Below are positions 36,855 to 45,550 of a stretch of 64,000 nucleotides of DNA, in pieces. The stretch spans positions 16,645 through 80,644 of the forward strand of contig NZ_JGVW01000059.1 of NCBI RefSeq assembly GCF_000687455.2. Reading direction: 5' to 3'. The notes beneath the pieces were generated by a model. It was not told the origin of the DNA, made no database searches, and saw only the letters and a list, made by a program, of their open reading frames with translations. The DNA is from Burkholderia sp. lig30. Lineage in GTDB: Bacteria > Pseudomonadota > Gammaproteobacteria > Burkholderiales > Burkholderiaceae. The position numbers and the translations under genes were made by a program. Each line of letters opens with the position of its first letter. Position 1 is the first letter of the stretch.

Positions 36855-38165
36855 ATGGTCCAGTCAGTTGCCGTGAGCGCGATGCGCAAGGTGACACTCA
36901 AGATCGTGCCGCTGCTGTTCGTGCTGTGGCTCGTGAATTTTCTCGATCGGGTCAATGTGAGCTTCGCGGCGCTCGACTTGACAAAAACCTTTCATTTCAC
37001 GCCTGAAGTCTACGGCTTTGGCGCCGGAATCTTCTTCATCGGCTACATCCTGTTCGAGATCCCCAGCAATCTGGCGCTACGGCGTTTCGGCGCGCGCATC
37101 TGGCTGGCACGAATCATCGTCACCTGGGGCATCGCGTCGGCGATGCAGGCGTTCATATTCAACGAGACGAGCTTCGTGGTGATCCGCTTCCTTCTCGGCG
37201 TGGCCGAAGCGGGTTTCCTGCCCGGCGTCCTCTACTATCTGACGCGCTGGTTTCCGGCCGAGCACCGGGCCCGGGCGATCGGGCAAGTGATGTCTGCCAA
37301 CATGATCGCCGTCGTGATCGGTGCACCGCTCTCCGCCGCCGTCATGTCGATGAACGACCTGGCCGGCATCGCGGGCTGGCAATGGATGTTCATCCTGGAG
37401 GCGTTGCCGGCGATCGCACTTGGCGTGTTCACCTATTTTTCGCTGTCGGACGAACCCGGCCACGCGACATGGCTTTCGGAATCCGAACGTGTCTGGCTGA
37501 TCGACAAGATGAAACAGGACCAGGAATCCGCCGCCGCAATGGGTACGGAAAAGCTGGGCGTGGCGTTGCGGGAACCGATCGTGTGGTTGCTCGGCCTGCT
37601 CTATCTGCTGGTCGGGATCGGCTTCTTCGGCATCACGTTGTGGCTGCCGCAGATCGTGAAGCAGATTTCCGGAATGTCGACGATCCAGGTCGGATTTCTG
37701 AGCGCACTTCCGTTTCTGCTGGGCGCCATCACGATGGTCCTGAACGGCCGGCATTCGGATCGGTCTGTCGAGCGTCGCTGGCACCTGGCCATTCCGCTGG
37801 CGATCGGAAGTCTGGGTTTGGCCGCGAGTGCGCTTGCCGGCACCGCGACGCTCGAACTGGCCTTCGTCTGTGTCGCGCTGGCCGGTATCGGCGCCTCGCT
37901 GAGCGTGTTCTGGTCGATCCCCTCGTCATTCCTGACGGGACCGGCCGCGGCCGGAGGGCTTGCTTTGGTCAACGTAATCAGCGGATTTTCCGGGTTCCTC
38001 GGTCCGTATATGATCGGCTGGATCCGCGGGCATTCGCCCGATTTCTCGAACGCGCTGTTTTTCATGGCTGGCAGCGTCGCGGCCGCTGCGCTGCTGGCCG
38101 CCTCATTGCCTTTCCCGGGCGCATCGCGCCGGACATCGCATCCGGCATCGCGCTCGGCAGGCTGA
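36855..38165 (+). CDS. MFS transporter, anion:cation symporter type (ACS family)
   Basis: Protein of 436 residues with twelve membrane helices. ACS-family signatures are VNFLDRVNVSFAALDL near the start, GYILFEIPSNLALRRFGARIWLARI as the MFS motif after helix 2, LLGVAEAGFLPGVLYYLTRWFP, and FSGFLGPYMIGWIRG. Such carriers import organic acids such as phthalate, tartrate, glucarate and 4-hydroxyphenylacetate. AGGAG precedes two adjacent ATGs (36852, 36855); the second has better spacing. With the divergent hydrolase-ridA unit and the downstream convergent GntR-FCD regulator it forms a compact uptake-and-degradation module. Confidence 0.9.
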   Translation: MVQSVAVSAMRKVTLKIVPLLFVLWLVNFLDRVNVSFAALDLTKTFHFTPEVYGFGAGIFFIGYILFEIPSNLALRRFGARIWLARIIVTWGIASAMQAFIFNETSFVVIRFLLGVAEAGFLPGVLYYLTRWFPAEHRARAIGQVMSANMIAVVIGAPLSAAVMSMNDLAGIAGWQWMFILEALPAIALGVFTYFSLSDEPGHATWLSESERVWLIDKMKQDQESAAAMGTEKLGVALREPIVWLLGLLYLLVGIGFFGITLWLPQIVKQISGMSTIQVGFLSALPFLLGAITMVLNGRHSDRSVERRWHLAIPLAIGSLGLAASALAGTATLELAFVCVALAGIGASLSVFWSIPSSFLTGPAAAGGLALVNVISGFSGFLGPYMIGWIRGHSPDFSNALFFMAGSVAAAALLAASLPFPGASRRTSHPASRSAG

Positions 38166-38194
38166 AGCGACTACCGGAACCGCCCGGGACCGAG

Positions 38195-38902
38195 TCAGGG
38201 TAGAAACGGCGCCACCGCTTTCGCGGTTTCATCGATATGCGCGAGCAGCAACGCGCACGCACGCTCGGTTTCACGATCGAGCGTGGCTTCCATCAACGCC
38301 TTGTGCTCGCTGATGATGTCGCGCGCCAACACTTCTTTCGGAACAGGCCCCGCGAATCGCATGCGGCGATATCGCTCGGAGTGACGCACCAGTTGCTCGT
38401 CGATGCGCCGCAACCAGTTCGAGCGGGCCGCGCTCATTAACGCAGCGTGGAAACGTCGATGCGCAAGTTCCCAGCGCGTCGCGGCATGGGCATCGTCGGC
38501 CGCAGGCAGCGGTGTGTGTGCCAGTTTGTAAAAGGCCGCGGTGATTTGCGCGCCCCACTCTTCGTCGCCGTGTTCGATGGCATCGGCGAGAAGTTCCGTC
38601 TCGATCTTCTTTCGAGCGTCAAGGATGTCCAGAAGATCGTCCCGGGACGCTTCCGCAACCCTGAAGCCACGCTGGCCTTCGTTCGTGACGAGTCCATCGC
38701 AGCTGAGCAGCATCAGTGCCTCACGGATGGGACTGATGCCGACGCCGTATCGCTCCTGAAGCGCCTGGGGACGCAATTTCTCGCCCGGCGAGAACGCACC
38801 GGCCAGCAGGTCATTCTGCAAGTACTCGTGGGCCTGCTCCGAAAGCGTGGCCTTCGGGGCACCTGCCCCGATTCTTTGTTGTGATTGAGCCCTTTGCATC
38901 AT
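38195..38902 (-). CDS. GntR-family regulator, FCD subfamily
   Basis: Protein of 235 residues. The N-terminal winged helix is LSEQAHEYLQNDLLAGAF, LRPQALQERYGVGISPIREAL and LVTNEGQRGFRVAEAS. The all-helical FCD ligand domain follows (residues 95-230), with EWGAQITAAFYKLAHT, ELAHRRFHAALMSA and SEHKALMEATLDRETERAC. The His residues in HRRFH, SERH-like and SEHK positions are the usual metal/ligand set. The ATG at 38902 follows GAGGAC; upstream in-frame starts add AT-rich, non-conserved text. It most likely represses the adjacent MFS/hydrolase/ridA module. An AAATTTATAAA site stands about 120 bp upstream at 39021. Confidence 0.9.
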   Translation of the reverse strand: MMQRAQSQQRIGAGAPKATLSEQAHEYLQNDLLAGAFSPGEKLRPQALQERYGVGISPIREALMLLSCDGLVTNEGQRGFRVAEASRDDLLDILDARKKIETELLADAIEHGDEEWGAQITAAFYKLAHTPLPAADDAHAATRWELAHRRFHAALMSAARSNWLRRIDEQLVRHSERYRRMRFAGPVPKEVLARDIISEHKALMEATLDRETERACALLLAHIDETAKAVAPFLP

Positions 38903-39020
38903 GTTCCAGTCCTCGAATCTCCAGGCACGGACATCTTCATGCCCGGCAGTATACACATTCGGTCGATTTTTAGCGTAACCCCTTGTTTTTGCAAATTTTA
39001 ATAAACTTACCCATTCACAA

Positions 39021-39031
39021 AAATTTATAAA
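39021..39031. promoter_or_regulatory. AAATTTATAAA motif upstream of the gntR gene
   Basis: It is an 11-bp exact match to 36703-36713 in the divergent hydrolase/MFS promoter region. It is a candidate regulator site, or alternatively just a shared AT-rich promoter element. Confidence 0.35.
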
Positions 39032-39157
39032 TTGCCGAGTTCGTCGTGGCGGCGCTATTCGCCGGAAGATCGGCCTGATTCGCGAGCGCTGAAAGCGGCC
39101 AAAGCGCACGCAAAAGGAGAAAAGTCATGATCGACATCGAACGCGGCAGCGGCAACG

Positions 39158-39310
39158 TCGTCGAGCACCGCGCCCAGCAACCGCCAGAACTGATTGATGT
39201 TTTGGCCAATTTGACATCAAAGCGGAACTGCCCTGAACGGCCAGCCCGCATCAGATCCCGGGCATCGTTTCTGCACGATTCAAGATTCGCCGGTCCGTGC
39301 CGTTATCTCA
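39158..39310. repeat. Second copy of the mug-fragment/spacer junction
   Basis: Bases 39158-39196 repeat the part of the mug-like gene encoding NQFWRLLGAV and end in CAGAACTGATTG. The following spacer (GTTTTGG-x-CAATTTGACATC) then aligns with 40785-40930, including GATTCAAGATTCGC and CCGTGCCG. Both copies therefore share one ancestral breakpoint within mug. Upstream, 38903-39157 is AT-rich and holds the gntR promoter. Confidence 0.82.
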
Positions 39311-39339
39311 GGCGGATGCAATCAAATCTGGCCCTATTA

Positions 39340-39602
39340 CATCCGCTTCGGCCACGTGTTCAGGAAGGTGACCAAGCTCAAGGGTGCGCCGGACGCAGCA
39401 ACGATTCAGGGCAAGCATCTGGTTATGTCATCACGCCGACGATCCAGATGATGTCGTCGCCCCGCGTCGCCTCACGTGGCCGCCCATGGATTTCTCGCTG
39501 ACGCTCGCCTGCACGGTGGCGGAATCAAGCGGTCAGACCGTGGACACCGAAGACGTGACGGATATCGGCCGTACGGCGTTTGGCGAGTTCAAGCGCGACT
39601 GA
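39340..39602 (+). pseudogene. Decayed copy of the lipoprotein gene at 41622
   Basis: GGCCACGTGTTCAGGAAGGT onward aligns with 41868-42115, with the same order of codons for KLK, APDAATIQ, ITPTI, TWPP, DFS and LACTVA-type text. At least one base is lost after the KH codons, the N-terminal half is missing and the C-terminal 28 codons are deleted. The reading ends at a TGA at 39600-39602. Bases just past it (AACGTCGGT and on) again resemble the sequence after the intact gene. No further gene is seen up to 39824. Confidence 0.85.
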
Positions 39603-39824
39603 AACGTCGGTCCGGCCGCGCCGCACTGTCGGCGCTCAATTTAAGCGAATCTGTCGTCGGTCAGACGGTTCGCCGCGACTATGTTGTCGGCAACCAGAAT
39701 TCGCTGCGCCGAAGCAGAGTCAGCAGTGGATTGCCTGCAACATCACACGCTTCCGATCGGATGAAAGCGTCGAATTTGCATGACTCGAAACATGAATTCA
39801 ACATTGAAATATCATGACCACGTA

Positions 39825-40352
39825 ATGAAAAAAGCTCTCACGACTGCCATCGGTGTTGTCGGGTTGACTGCGCTTTCTATCAGCAGTGCAGCAGAACCCA
39901 ACCAAACCGCATCGACATTCTCAACGCCGATGTTGATGGCGGAATCCGGGAAAAATATTTGCCAGCCAATGACCAGTCCGGATGGCAACCCATCAGCATT
40001 TGAGTTGTGCGTCGCAAACGGCCTTTTTGCACACGACGTTTACACCATTCGCACTGCAGGAGTTTCAATCGTCAAAGGAATTGATGACGAAACAACAAAT
40101 GGCATTAACGGCCTGTTTTACGGAAACCCGATCCACCTCAAATGCGAACCGATCAGTCAATTTTACGACAAGTTAAGCGACAAAGAGATCGAAGATCAGG
40201 CAAACTCACTAAATAACAAAATTCCAAATTCCACATTTGAAGAACGGAAGCAAATGGTCATTGCCATGAATATGGTGGAGATCGGAAGGCATTGCACTTT
40301 GAGCAACTCAAACGGCATTGCTGCGCGCCTGGACGTCAAGTTCCCGGAATAA
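39825..40352 (+). CDS. AT-rich exported protein, function unknown
   Basis: Protein of 175 residues with a signal peptide (MKKALTTAIGVVGLTALSIS, cleavage after SSA-A) and four cysteines in the mature part (NICQPM, ELCVAN, LKCEPI, RHCTLS). These could form two disulfides in the periplasm. The middle has a charged helix, KLSDKEIEDQANSLNNKI. Its codon use, with many AAT, ACA and AAA codons, is very unlike the GC-rich surroundings and points to recent acquisition. ATGs at 39780 and 39792 are in frame, but 39825 heads the signal peptide. It has no counterpart in the intact duplicate module. I do not recognise the family. Confidence 0.72.
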   Translation: MKKALTTAIGVVGLTALSISSAAEPNQTASTFSTPMLMAESGKNICQPMTSPDGNPSAFELCVANGLFAHDVYTIRTAGVSIVKGIDDETTNGINGLFYGNPIHLKCEPISQFYDKLSDKEIEDQANSLNNKIPNSTFEERKQMVIAMNMVEIGRHCTLSNSNGIAARLDVKFPE

Positions 40353-40453
40353 GTCATAAACCCGCCATCACCTCACTCTGTCAGCGGATGCGCGAAAGGG
40401 GATATGCGGCGTAACGGCCGGGACTCGCCCTCCGCGACTTCGAAAATTCGGCC

Positions 40454-40820
40454 TCAGGAGAGAACCTCCTGCCAAAACGAGCGCTCCTGTTCGAACGACA
40501 GCGTTGCCTTCGCCGGACTCGACGAAGGCAGCACGAGCGTTTCATAGCCCGCCGCCCCGATCACCTCGGCGAACCGCCCCGCCGTCTTGCCGTTGAAACA
40601 CACCTTCTTAAGCAACGGCGCATGCTCGCGCAGCGCGTCGAAGTCGTTCGGCTTCGCATGCCGGATCGCCGAATCGAGACTGCCTTCGCGATGGCATGCG
40701 GCGAGCACGTCCCAGACGCCGATGCCGTGCGTCAGCAGGCGTTCGAGCCGCGCGTCATACGCAAGCGCATGCAATTCAGGATCATCGAGCACCGCGCCCA
40801 GCAATCGCCAGAACTGATTG
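40454..40820 (-). pseudogene. 5'-truncated copy of the mug-family glycosylase gene
   Basis: From NQFWRLLGAV to the stop, this copy is nearly collinear with the intact gene at 42328-42804 (LERLLTHGIG, WDVLAACHREGSLDSAIRHA, FNGKTAGRFAEVIGAAGY, VLPSSSPAKATLSF). It lacks the N-terminal active-site segment LILGSFPGEASL. A minus-strand ORF to 40873 adds foreign residues in place of that segment. It should be catalytically dead. The breakpoint after CAGAACTGATTG equals that at 39196. Confidence 0.88.
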
Positions 40821-41027
40821 AGGTTTTGGTCAATTTGACATCGAACCAGAACCACATCGGCTCGCCAGCCCACCTTGGACCCGGTGCGTCGTTTCCGTTC
40901 GATTCAAGATTCGCGGTTCCGTGCCGATATTCCCGATCGGAGGCCAAATCGAATTCCGCCAGACAAGACCTCACGCTCATACCCACCGACCTGTAAGCAG
41001 ATTTTAATAATTAAAGGTAATTCAAAT

Positions 41028-41588
41028 ATGCGCAACGTTATCCGTGCAGTCGGCCTGGTCACGCCGATTGTGTTATTGGCCGCTTGTTCGATGGTTGCTC
41101 CGCCGTATTCCCCCGCTGTCGACAACATTCAGTCACTCAAGAGCGCCACGACCGCGCACGCGAAAATCGGCCCGTTCGAATCCCGTTCGGATACCACCAA
41201 TCGGTACCCGGTCCCATTGCGCGCAAACCTGATGAAATCCCCGGTTGGGGATTCGTTCGGCGCATACCTTGCCGATGCGATGACGAAGGAATTGCTGATG
41301 GCCGGCAAGCTCTCTCCGCAAAGCAATGTCGAGATCAAGGCGACACTTTTGGAAAACGACATCGACGTCGGCGTGGCAACCGGCGCTGCGAGACTGTCGG
41401 CGCGCTTCATCGTGATGCGCGCCGGCGCAGTGCGCTACGACCAGGTCAAATCCGCGCACACGCAATGGGATTCGGCGTTCGCGGCAATGATTGCCGTACC
41501 GAAAGCACGCGAAGAATATCCGCTCGCCGTGCAGAAGTTGCTCGGCGAGCTATACGCCGATCCCGCCTTCCTCGCGGCAATTCAATAA
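41028..41588 (+). CDS. Lipoprotein of unknown function (first of a pair)
   Basis: Protein of 186 residues with lipobox LAAC (VTPIVLLAACSMVAPP), so it is probably lipid-anchored and exported. The mature part contains KIGPFE, LMKSPVGDSFGAYLADAMTKEL, VEIKATLLENDIDVGVATGAA and EYPLAVQKLLGELYADPAFL. The layout (an N-terminal strand, a helix carrying FGAYLADAMTKEL, then strands) is reminiscent of YajG/TolB-N or ABC-auxiliary lipoproteins, but no family is claimed. The ATG at 41028 follows AAAGGTAA. It lies 33 bp before the second lipoprotein gene and is probably cotranscribed. The decayed module at 39.2-39.6 kb has lost this gene. Confidence 0.78.
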   Translation: MRNVIRAVGLVTPIVLLAACSMVAPPYSPAVDNIQSLKSATTAHAKIGPFESRSDTTNRYPVPLRANLMKSPVGDSFGAYLADAMTKELLMAGKLSPQSNVEIKATLLENDIDVGVATGAARLSARFIVMRAGAVRYDQVKSAHTQWDSAFAAMIAVPKAREEYPLAVQKLLGELYADPAFLAAIQ

Positions 41589-41621
41589 CGTTACCAACCA
41601 CACGACGAGAGACCAAGCAAA

Positions 41622-42209
41622 ATGGCATTGATTCGAATGATTGCAGCAGCAACCGTGGTCGCGGCATTATCAGGATGTGCGCACGAAATTTCGCTGACCG
41701 GCGACGCGAACAAGATTCCGGCCCTTGCGACATCGCCGGTCGACAAGACGGTGGGCCTCGTCATCACGGACGATCAGTTGGCGCGGGAAGTGATTACGCC
41801 CGGCGGGGGAGGCGACAAGGTGAGCTATCGCCCCTACCACGACCTTGAATTGCCGATTTACGTTGGTCTCGGCCACGTATTCAAGAATGTGACCAAGCTC
41901 AAGAGCGCGCCGGATGCAGCAACGATCCAGGCCAAGCATCTTGATTACGTGATCACGCCGACGATCAAGACGACGTCGTCGTCCCACAGCCCATTCACGT
42001 GGCCGCCCACGGATTTCTCTGTCACGCTCGCCTGCACAGTCGCGGACCCGAGCGGTCAGACCGTGGTTACCACGGACGTCACGGGTACCGGCCACGCGGA
42101 GTTCAGTGAGTTCAAACACAACTTCAGTCTTGCCGGGCAACTTGCAACGGCCGATGCGGTGACCAAGCTGCAATCCGCACTGGCAAAGGCGCCCGAATTG
42201 CAAAAATAG
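41622..42209 (+). CDS. Lipoprotein of unknown function (second of a pair)
   Basis: Protein of 195 residues with signal peptide and lipobox LSGC (TVVAALSGCAHE). The mature region has KTVGLVITDDQLAREVITPG, YVGLGHVFKNVTKLKSAPDA, DYVITPTIKTTSSS, TWPPTDFSVTLACTVADPSG and ADAVTKLQSALAKAP. The sequence suggests a periplasmic beta-rich domain that senses or assembles something at the envelope, but I do not recognise the family. A decayed relative lies at 39340-39602. The 118 bp after it, up to the intact glycosylase gene, is also represented in the decayed module. Confidence 0.8.
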   Translation: MALIRMIAAATVVAALSGCAHEISLTGDANKIPALATSPVDKTVGLVITDDQLAREVITPGGGGDKVSYRPYHDLELPIYVGLGHVFKNVTKLKSAPDAATIQAKHLDYVITPTIKTTSSSHSPFTWPPTDFSVTLACTVADPSGQTVVTTDVTGTGHAEFSEFKHNFSLAGQLATADAVTKLQSALAKAPELQK

Positions 42210-42327
42210 GTACAGGCACGGCGCAGCTGAAACGAACGACGGTTTGGCTGCACCGCACTGCTCACGCTCGATTCGAACGAGTCGAGCGCGACGCTACGGA
42301 TCCTGGAATGAGGATTCGCCGCCTCAG

Positions 42328-42804
42328 TCACCAGCGAATTCCCTGCCAAAAGACGAGCTTCTGATCGAAAGAAAGCGTCGCGTTCGCTGGGCTAGACGAC
42401 GGCAGCACAAGCGTTTCATACCCGGCAGCCCCGATCACTTCCGCAAACCGTCCGGCCGTCTTGCCGTTGAAGCAGACTCTCTTCAACAATGGCGCATGCT
42501 CTCTCAACGAATCGAAGTCGTTCGGCTTCGCATGCCGGATCGCCGAATCGAGGCTGCCTTCGCGATGGCATGCGGCGAGCACGTCCCAGATGCCGATGCC
42601 GTGCGTCAACAGGCGTTCGAGCCGAGCGTCATACGCAAGCGCATGCAATTCAGGCTCGTCGAACACCGCGCCCAGCAACCGCCAGAACTGATTGCGCGGA
42701 TGCGCGTAATACTGCGCGGCCGCGAGCGACGCCTCGCCGGGAAAACTGCCGAGGATCAGCGTATGCGTGCCCGGCCCGACGACCGGCGGAAAACCGCGCA
42801 ACAT
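42328..42804 (-). CDS. DNA-deoxyinosine/uracil glycosylase, mug (UDG family 6-like)
   Basis: Protein of 158 residues that removes deaminated bases, probably hypoxanthine or uracil, from DNA. Active-site segment one is TLILGSFPGEASLAAAQYYA followed by HPRNQFW; segment two is LVLPSSSPANATLSF. Both fit the family 6 (HDG) branch of the UDG superfamily rather than classical Ung. Its ATG shares one base with the ubiC stop (TGATG), so it is the third gene of an htpG-ubiC-glycosylase run. Partial copies occur at 40454, 39158 and 35195. This one is the only copy with both motifs. Confidence 0.88.
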   Translation of the reverse strand: MLRGFPPVVGPGTHTLILGSFPGEASLAAAQYYAHPRNQFWRLLGAVFDEPELHALAYDARLERLLTHGIGIWDVLAACHREGSLDSAIRHAKPNDFDSLREHAPLLKRVCFNGKTAGRFAEVIGAAGYETLVLPSSSPANATLSFDQKLVFWQGIRW

Positions 42805-43391
42805 CAAGCCGCCTCGCGCGCCGCAGGCCCGTCGCCATGCACGGCCAGATGCCCCCACAGCGCCGGCAGCATGCATTCCGTCACCATCAGCGGCGCGCCG
42901 TGGCGCTGAAACACCGAGCGCCGCGCAGCGAACGCGTGCGGCGCACGCGCGCCGCCGAGCGCGTGGCTCGCGAGCGCGTAAAGCGGATGGCCGGCGATCA
43001 CGCGCCGGCTCACGAGCGCGGAGCGCTCGACTTGCGGATCGCTGTACAGCAGCTCCGCCAGCGGCCGCGTGCGCAGCCGCCGCATCGTCTGCCAGATGCC
43101 CTTGCTCGCGGAAAGCGGCGCGATGCTGTGCGCGGCGACATACGGCGTGCCGTCCACCGACAGGATCACCTCGCGCACCCAGACCGGCGTGCGCGGCGCG
43201 CTCGCCAGCGCCGTATGCTCGTCGAACCACGGACAGTCGACCGCCTCGCGCGTCACCCGCACCGTCACGCGGCCGAGCCGCGCCAGATGCGCGGTCAGCG
43301 AGCCGCCGCGCGTGAGCCAGTCGTGCTGCGCGACCGTGCAGCCGGGCCGCGGCACGTCGCGCCAGCCCGACTGCGCGGCATCGAACCGCAT
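42804..43391 (-). CDS. ubiC: Chorismate pyruvate-lyase
   Basis: Converts chorismate to 4-hydroxybenzoate and pyruvate, the first step of ubiquinone synthesis. The protein has 195 residues. Family marks are [20 protein letters not shown] near residue 25, [34 protein letters not shown] with the substrate Arg, [21 protein letters not shown], and [26 protein letters not shown]. An in-frame GTG at 43403 overlaps the htpG TGA and could also start translation. It lies directly behind htpG on the same strand. Confidence 0.92.
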   Translation of the reverse strand: MRFDAAQSGWRDVPRPGCTVAQHDWLTRGGSLTAHLARLGRVTVRVTREAVDCPWFDEHTALASAPRTPVWVREVILSVDGTPYVAAHSIAPLSASKGIWQTMRRLRTRPLAELLYSDPQVERSALVSRRVIAGHPLYALASHALGGARAPHAFAARRSVFQRHGAPLMVTECMLPALWGHLAVHGDGPAAREAA

Positions 43392-43399
43392 CCGCGCAT

Positions 43400-45298
43400 T
43401 CACGCCGAACGCGACAGCAGCAGCGCGTTGGTCCGCTTCACGAAACTCGCCGGATCGTCGAGCATCCCGCCCTCGGCGAGCAGCGCCTGATCGAACAGCA
43501 GATGGCACCAGTCGCCGAAGTCGGCGCTGTCGGCGTTGAGCTGCCGGACGAGCGCATGCTCCGGGTTGATCTCGAGGATCGGCTGGAACGACGGCGCCGT
43601 CTGGCCGGCCGCCTTCAGCATCCGCTGCAGGTAGCCGCTCATGTCGTTGTCGTCCGCGACGAGGCACGACGGCGAATCGGTCAGGCGGAACGTGACGCGC
43701 ACGTCCTTCACCTTGTCGCCGAGCGCTTCCTTCATCTTCTCGACGACCGGCTTGATCGCCTCGCCCGCTTCTTCCTGCGCCTTCTTCTCGTCGTCGTTCA
43801 CCGCGCCGAGATCGAGGTCGCCGCGTGCGACGCTCGCGAGCGCCTTGCCGTCGAATTCCTGCAGGAACGACAGCATCCACTCGTCGACGCGGTCGGTCAG
43901 CAGCAGCACCTCGACGCCCTTCTTGCGGAACACTTCGAGATGCGGGCTGTTCTTTGCGGCCTGCCAGGTGTCGGCGGTCACGTAGTAGACCTTGTCCTGC
44001 TCCGGCTTCATGCGCGCGACATAATCGGCGAGCGACACGTTCTGCTCGTCGGTCTCGCCGTGCGTCGTCGCGAAGCGCAGCAGCTTCGCGACGCGCTCGC
44101 GGTTCGCCTGATCCTCGCCGACGCCTTCCTTCAGCACCTGGCCGAACGCGTTCCAGAAGGTCTTGTACTTGTCCTTGCCGGCATCGTCCTCGGCGCCCGC
44201 CAGCTCCTCGAGCATCGACAGCACGCGCTTCGTCACGCCTTCGCGGATCGCCTTCACGTCGCGGCTTTCCTGCAGGATTTCGCGCGACACGTTGAGCGGC
44301 AGGTCGGCCGAATCGACGACGCCCTTGATGAAGCGCAGATACTGCGGCAGCAGCTGCTCGGCGTCGTCCATGATGAACACGCGCTTCACGTACAGCTTCA
44401 GGCCGCCGCGATAGTCGCGGTTCCACAGGTCGAACGGCGCGTGCGACGGCACGTACAGCAGCTGCGTATACTCGCTGCGGCCCTCGACGCGGTTGTGCGT
44501 CCACGTGAGCGGGTTCTGGTGGTCGTGCGCGAGGTGCTGGTAGAACTGCTGATACTGCTCGTCGGTGACGTCGCTCTTCGAGCGGGTCCACAGCGCGCTC
44601 GCCTGGTTGACGGTCTCGTCCTCGTCCTTGCGGACCATCTCGCCCTTGTCGGCGTCCCACTCTTCCTTCTGCATCAGGATCGGCAGGCCGACGTGGTCCG
44701 AATACTTCTGGATGATCGACTTCAGGCGATAGGTGGACAGCAGCTCGTCCTCGTCCGCGCGCAGGTGCAGCGTGATCGTCGTGCCGCGCTGCGCGCGCTC
44801 GATCGCGTCGACCGTGAAGTCGCCCTCGCCCGCGCTTTCCCAGCGCACGCCCTCCGACGCCGGCAGCCCGGCGCGGCGCGTCTCGACGGTGATCCGGTCG
44901 GCGACGATGAAGCCCGAGTAGAAGCCGACGCCGAACTGGCCGATCAGGGCCGCATCCTTCTGCTGGTCGCCGGAGAGCTTCGCGAAGAATTCCTTGGTGC
45001 CCGAGCGGGCGATCGTGCCGAGATTGGCGATCGCCTCGTCGCGGCTCATGCCGATGCCGTTGTCGTCGAGCGTGACCGTGCGCGCGGCCTTGTCGTACGC
45101 GATGCGGATGCGCAGGTTCGGATCGTTCTCGTACAGCGCGTTGTTCGCGAGCGCCTCGAAGCGCAGCTTGTCGGCGGCGTCGGACGCGTTCGACACCAGT
45201 TCGCGCAGGAAGATTTCCTTGTTGCTGTAAAGCGAATGAATCATCAGGTGGAGGAGTTGCTTGACCTCTGCCTGAAAGCTCATCGTCTGCTGTGTCAT
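43400..45298 (-). CDS. htpG: Molecular chaperone HtpG (Hsp90)
   Basis: ATP-dependent Hsp90 chaperone of 632 residues. The GHKL ATP-binding domain includes [38 protein letters not shown], and [17 protein letters not shown]. The middle domain has [20 protein letters not shown] and [20 protein letters not shown] with the catalytic Arg. A C-terminal dimer domain ends near LLLSRSA. The ATG at 45298 ([16 protein letters not shown]) is standard. A sigma-32 promoter lies 70-97 bp upstream. ubiC follows with an 8-bp gap or a 4-bp GTGA overlap. Confidence 0.97.
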   Translation of the reverse strand: MTQQTMSFQAEVKQLLHLMIHSLYSNKEIFLRELVSNASDAADKLRFEALANNALYENDPNLRIRIAYDKAARTVTLDDNGIGMSRDEAIANLGTIARSGTKEFFAKLSGDQQKDAALIGQFGVGFYSGFIVADRITVETRRAGLPASEGVRWESAGEGDFTVDAIERAQRGTTITLHLRADEDELLSTYRLKSIIQKYSDHVGLPILMQKEEWDADKGEMVRKDEDETVNQASALWTRSKSDVTDEQYQQFYQHLAHDHQNPLTWTHNRVEGRSEYTQLLYVPSHAPFDLWNRDYRGGLKLYVKRVFIMDDAEQLLPQYLRFIKGVVDSADLPLNVSREILQESRDVKAIREGVTKRVLSMLEELAGAEDDAGKDKYKTFWNAFGQVLKEGVGEDQANRERVAKLLRFATTHGETDEQNVSLADYVARMKPEQDKVYYVTADTWQAAKNSPHLEVFRKKGVEVLLLTDRVDEWMLSFLQEFDGKALASVARGDLDLGAVNDDEKKAQEEAGEAIKPVVEKMKEALGDKVKDVRVTFRLTDSPSCLVADDNDMSGYLQRMLKAAGQTAPSFQPILEINPEHALVRQLNADSADFGDWCHLLFDQALLAEGGMLDDPASFVKRTNALLLSRSA

Positions 45299-45367
45299 GG
45301 GTGTGGTTTCCTCTTACTTGAATGGTGTGGCGCCGGGTGCGACATGCGGGGCAGGCATTGGGCGGCT

Positions 45368-45395
45368 ACTTGGGGACGGGCCACAGGATTTCAAG
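45368..45395 (-). promoter_or_regulatory. Sigma-32 heat-shock promoter of htpG
   Basis: On the minus strand, CTTGAAA (45395-45389) and CCCCAAGT (45375-45368) are separated by 13 bp, against the sigma-32 consensus CTTGAAA-(11-16)-CCCCATnT. The predicted transcript starts near 45360, about 60 bp before the htpG ATG. Confidence 0.85.
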
Positions 45396-45550
45396 GGCTT
45401 CGTGCGACTCGCGTTCGAGCCGGATGTGCGAACGAGCCCCGAAATTTCGCTCAAAACTGAGCACTGCTCCATGCTAATTCGAACTGATCCGATGGCTCTG
45501 CCGCTTGCAATTTGATGAAATTTCGCATCAGCAGCCATACTGGAGACCAC

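Noticed and set aside
35195..42804. Integrase-driven genomic island with att sites
   Set aside because: No integrase or recombinase gene, and the mug fragments differ too much for a recent att duplication. Homologous recombination or duplication fits better.
45297..45515. 72-codon + strand frame before the DUF2778 gene
   Set aside because: Its first half overlaps the htpG sigma-32 promoter and it matches no family I know. It could be a fossil, but the support is too weak.
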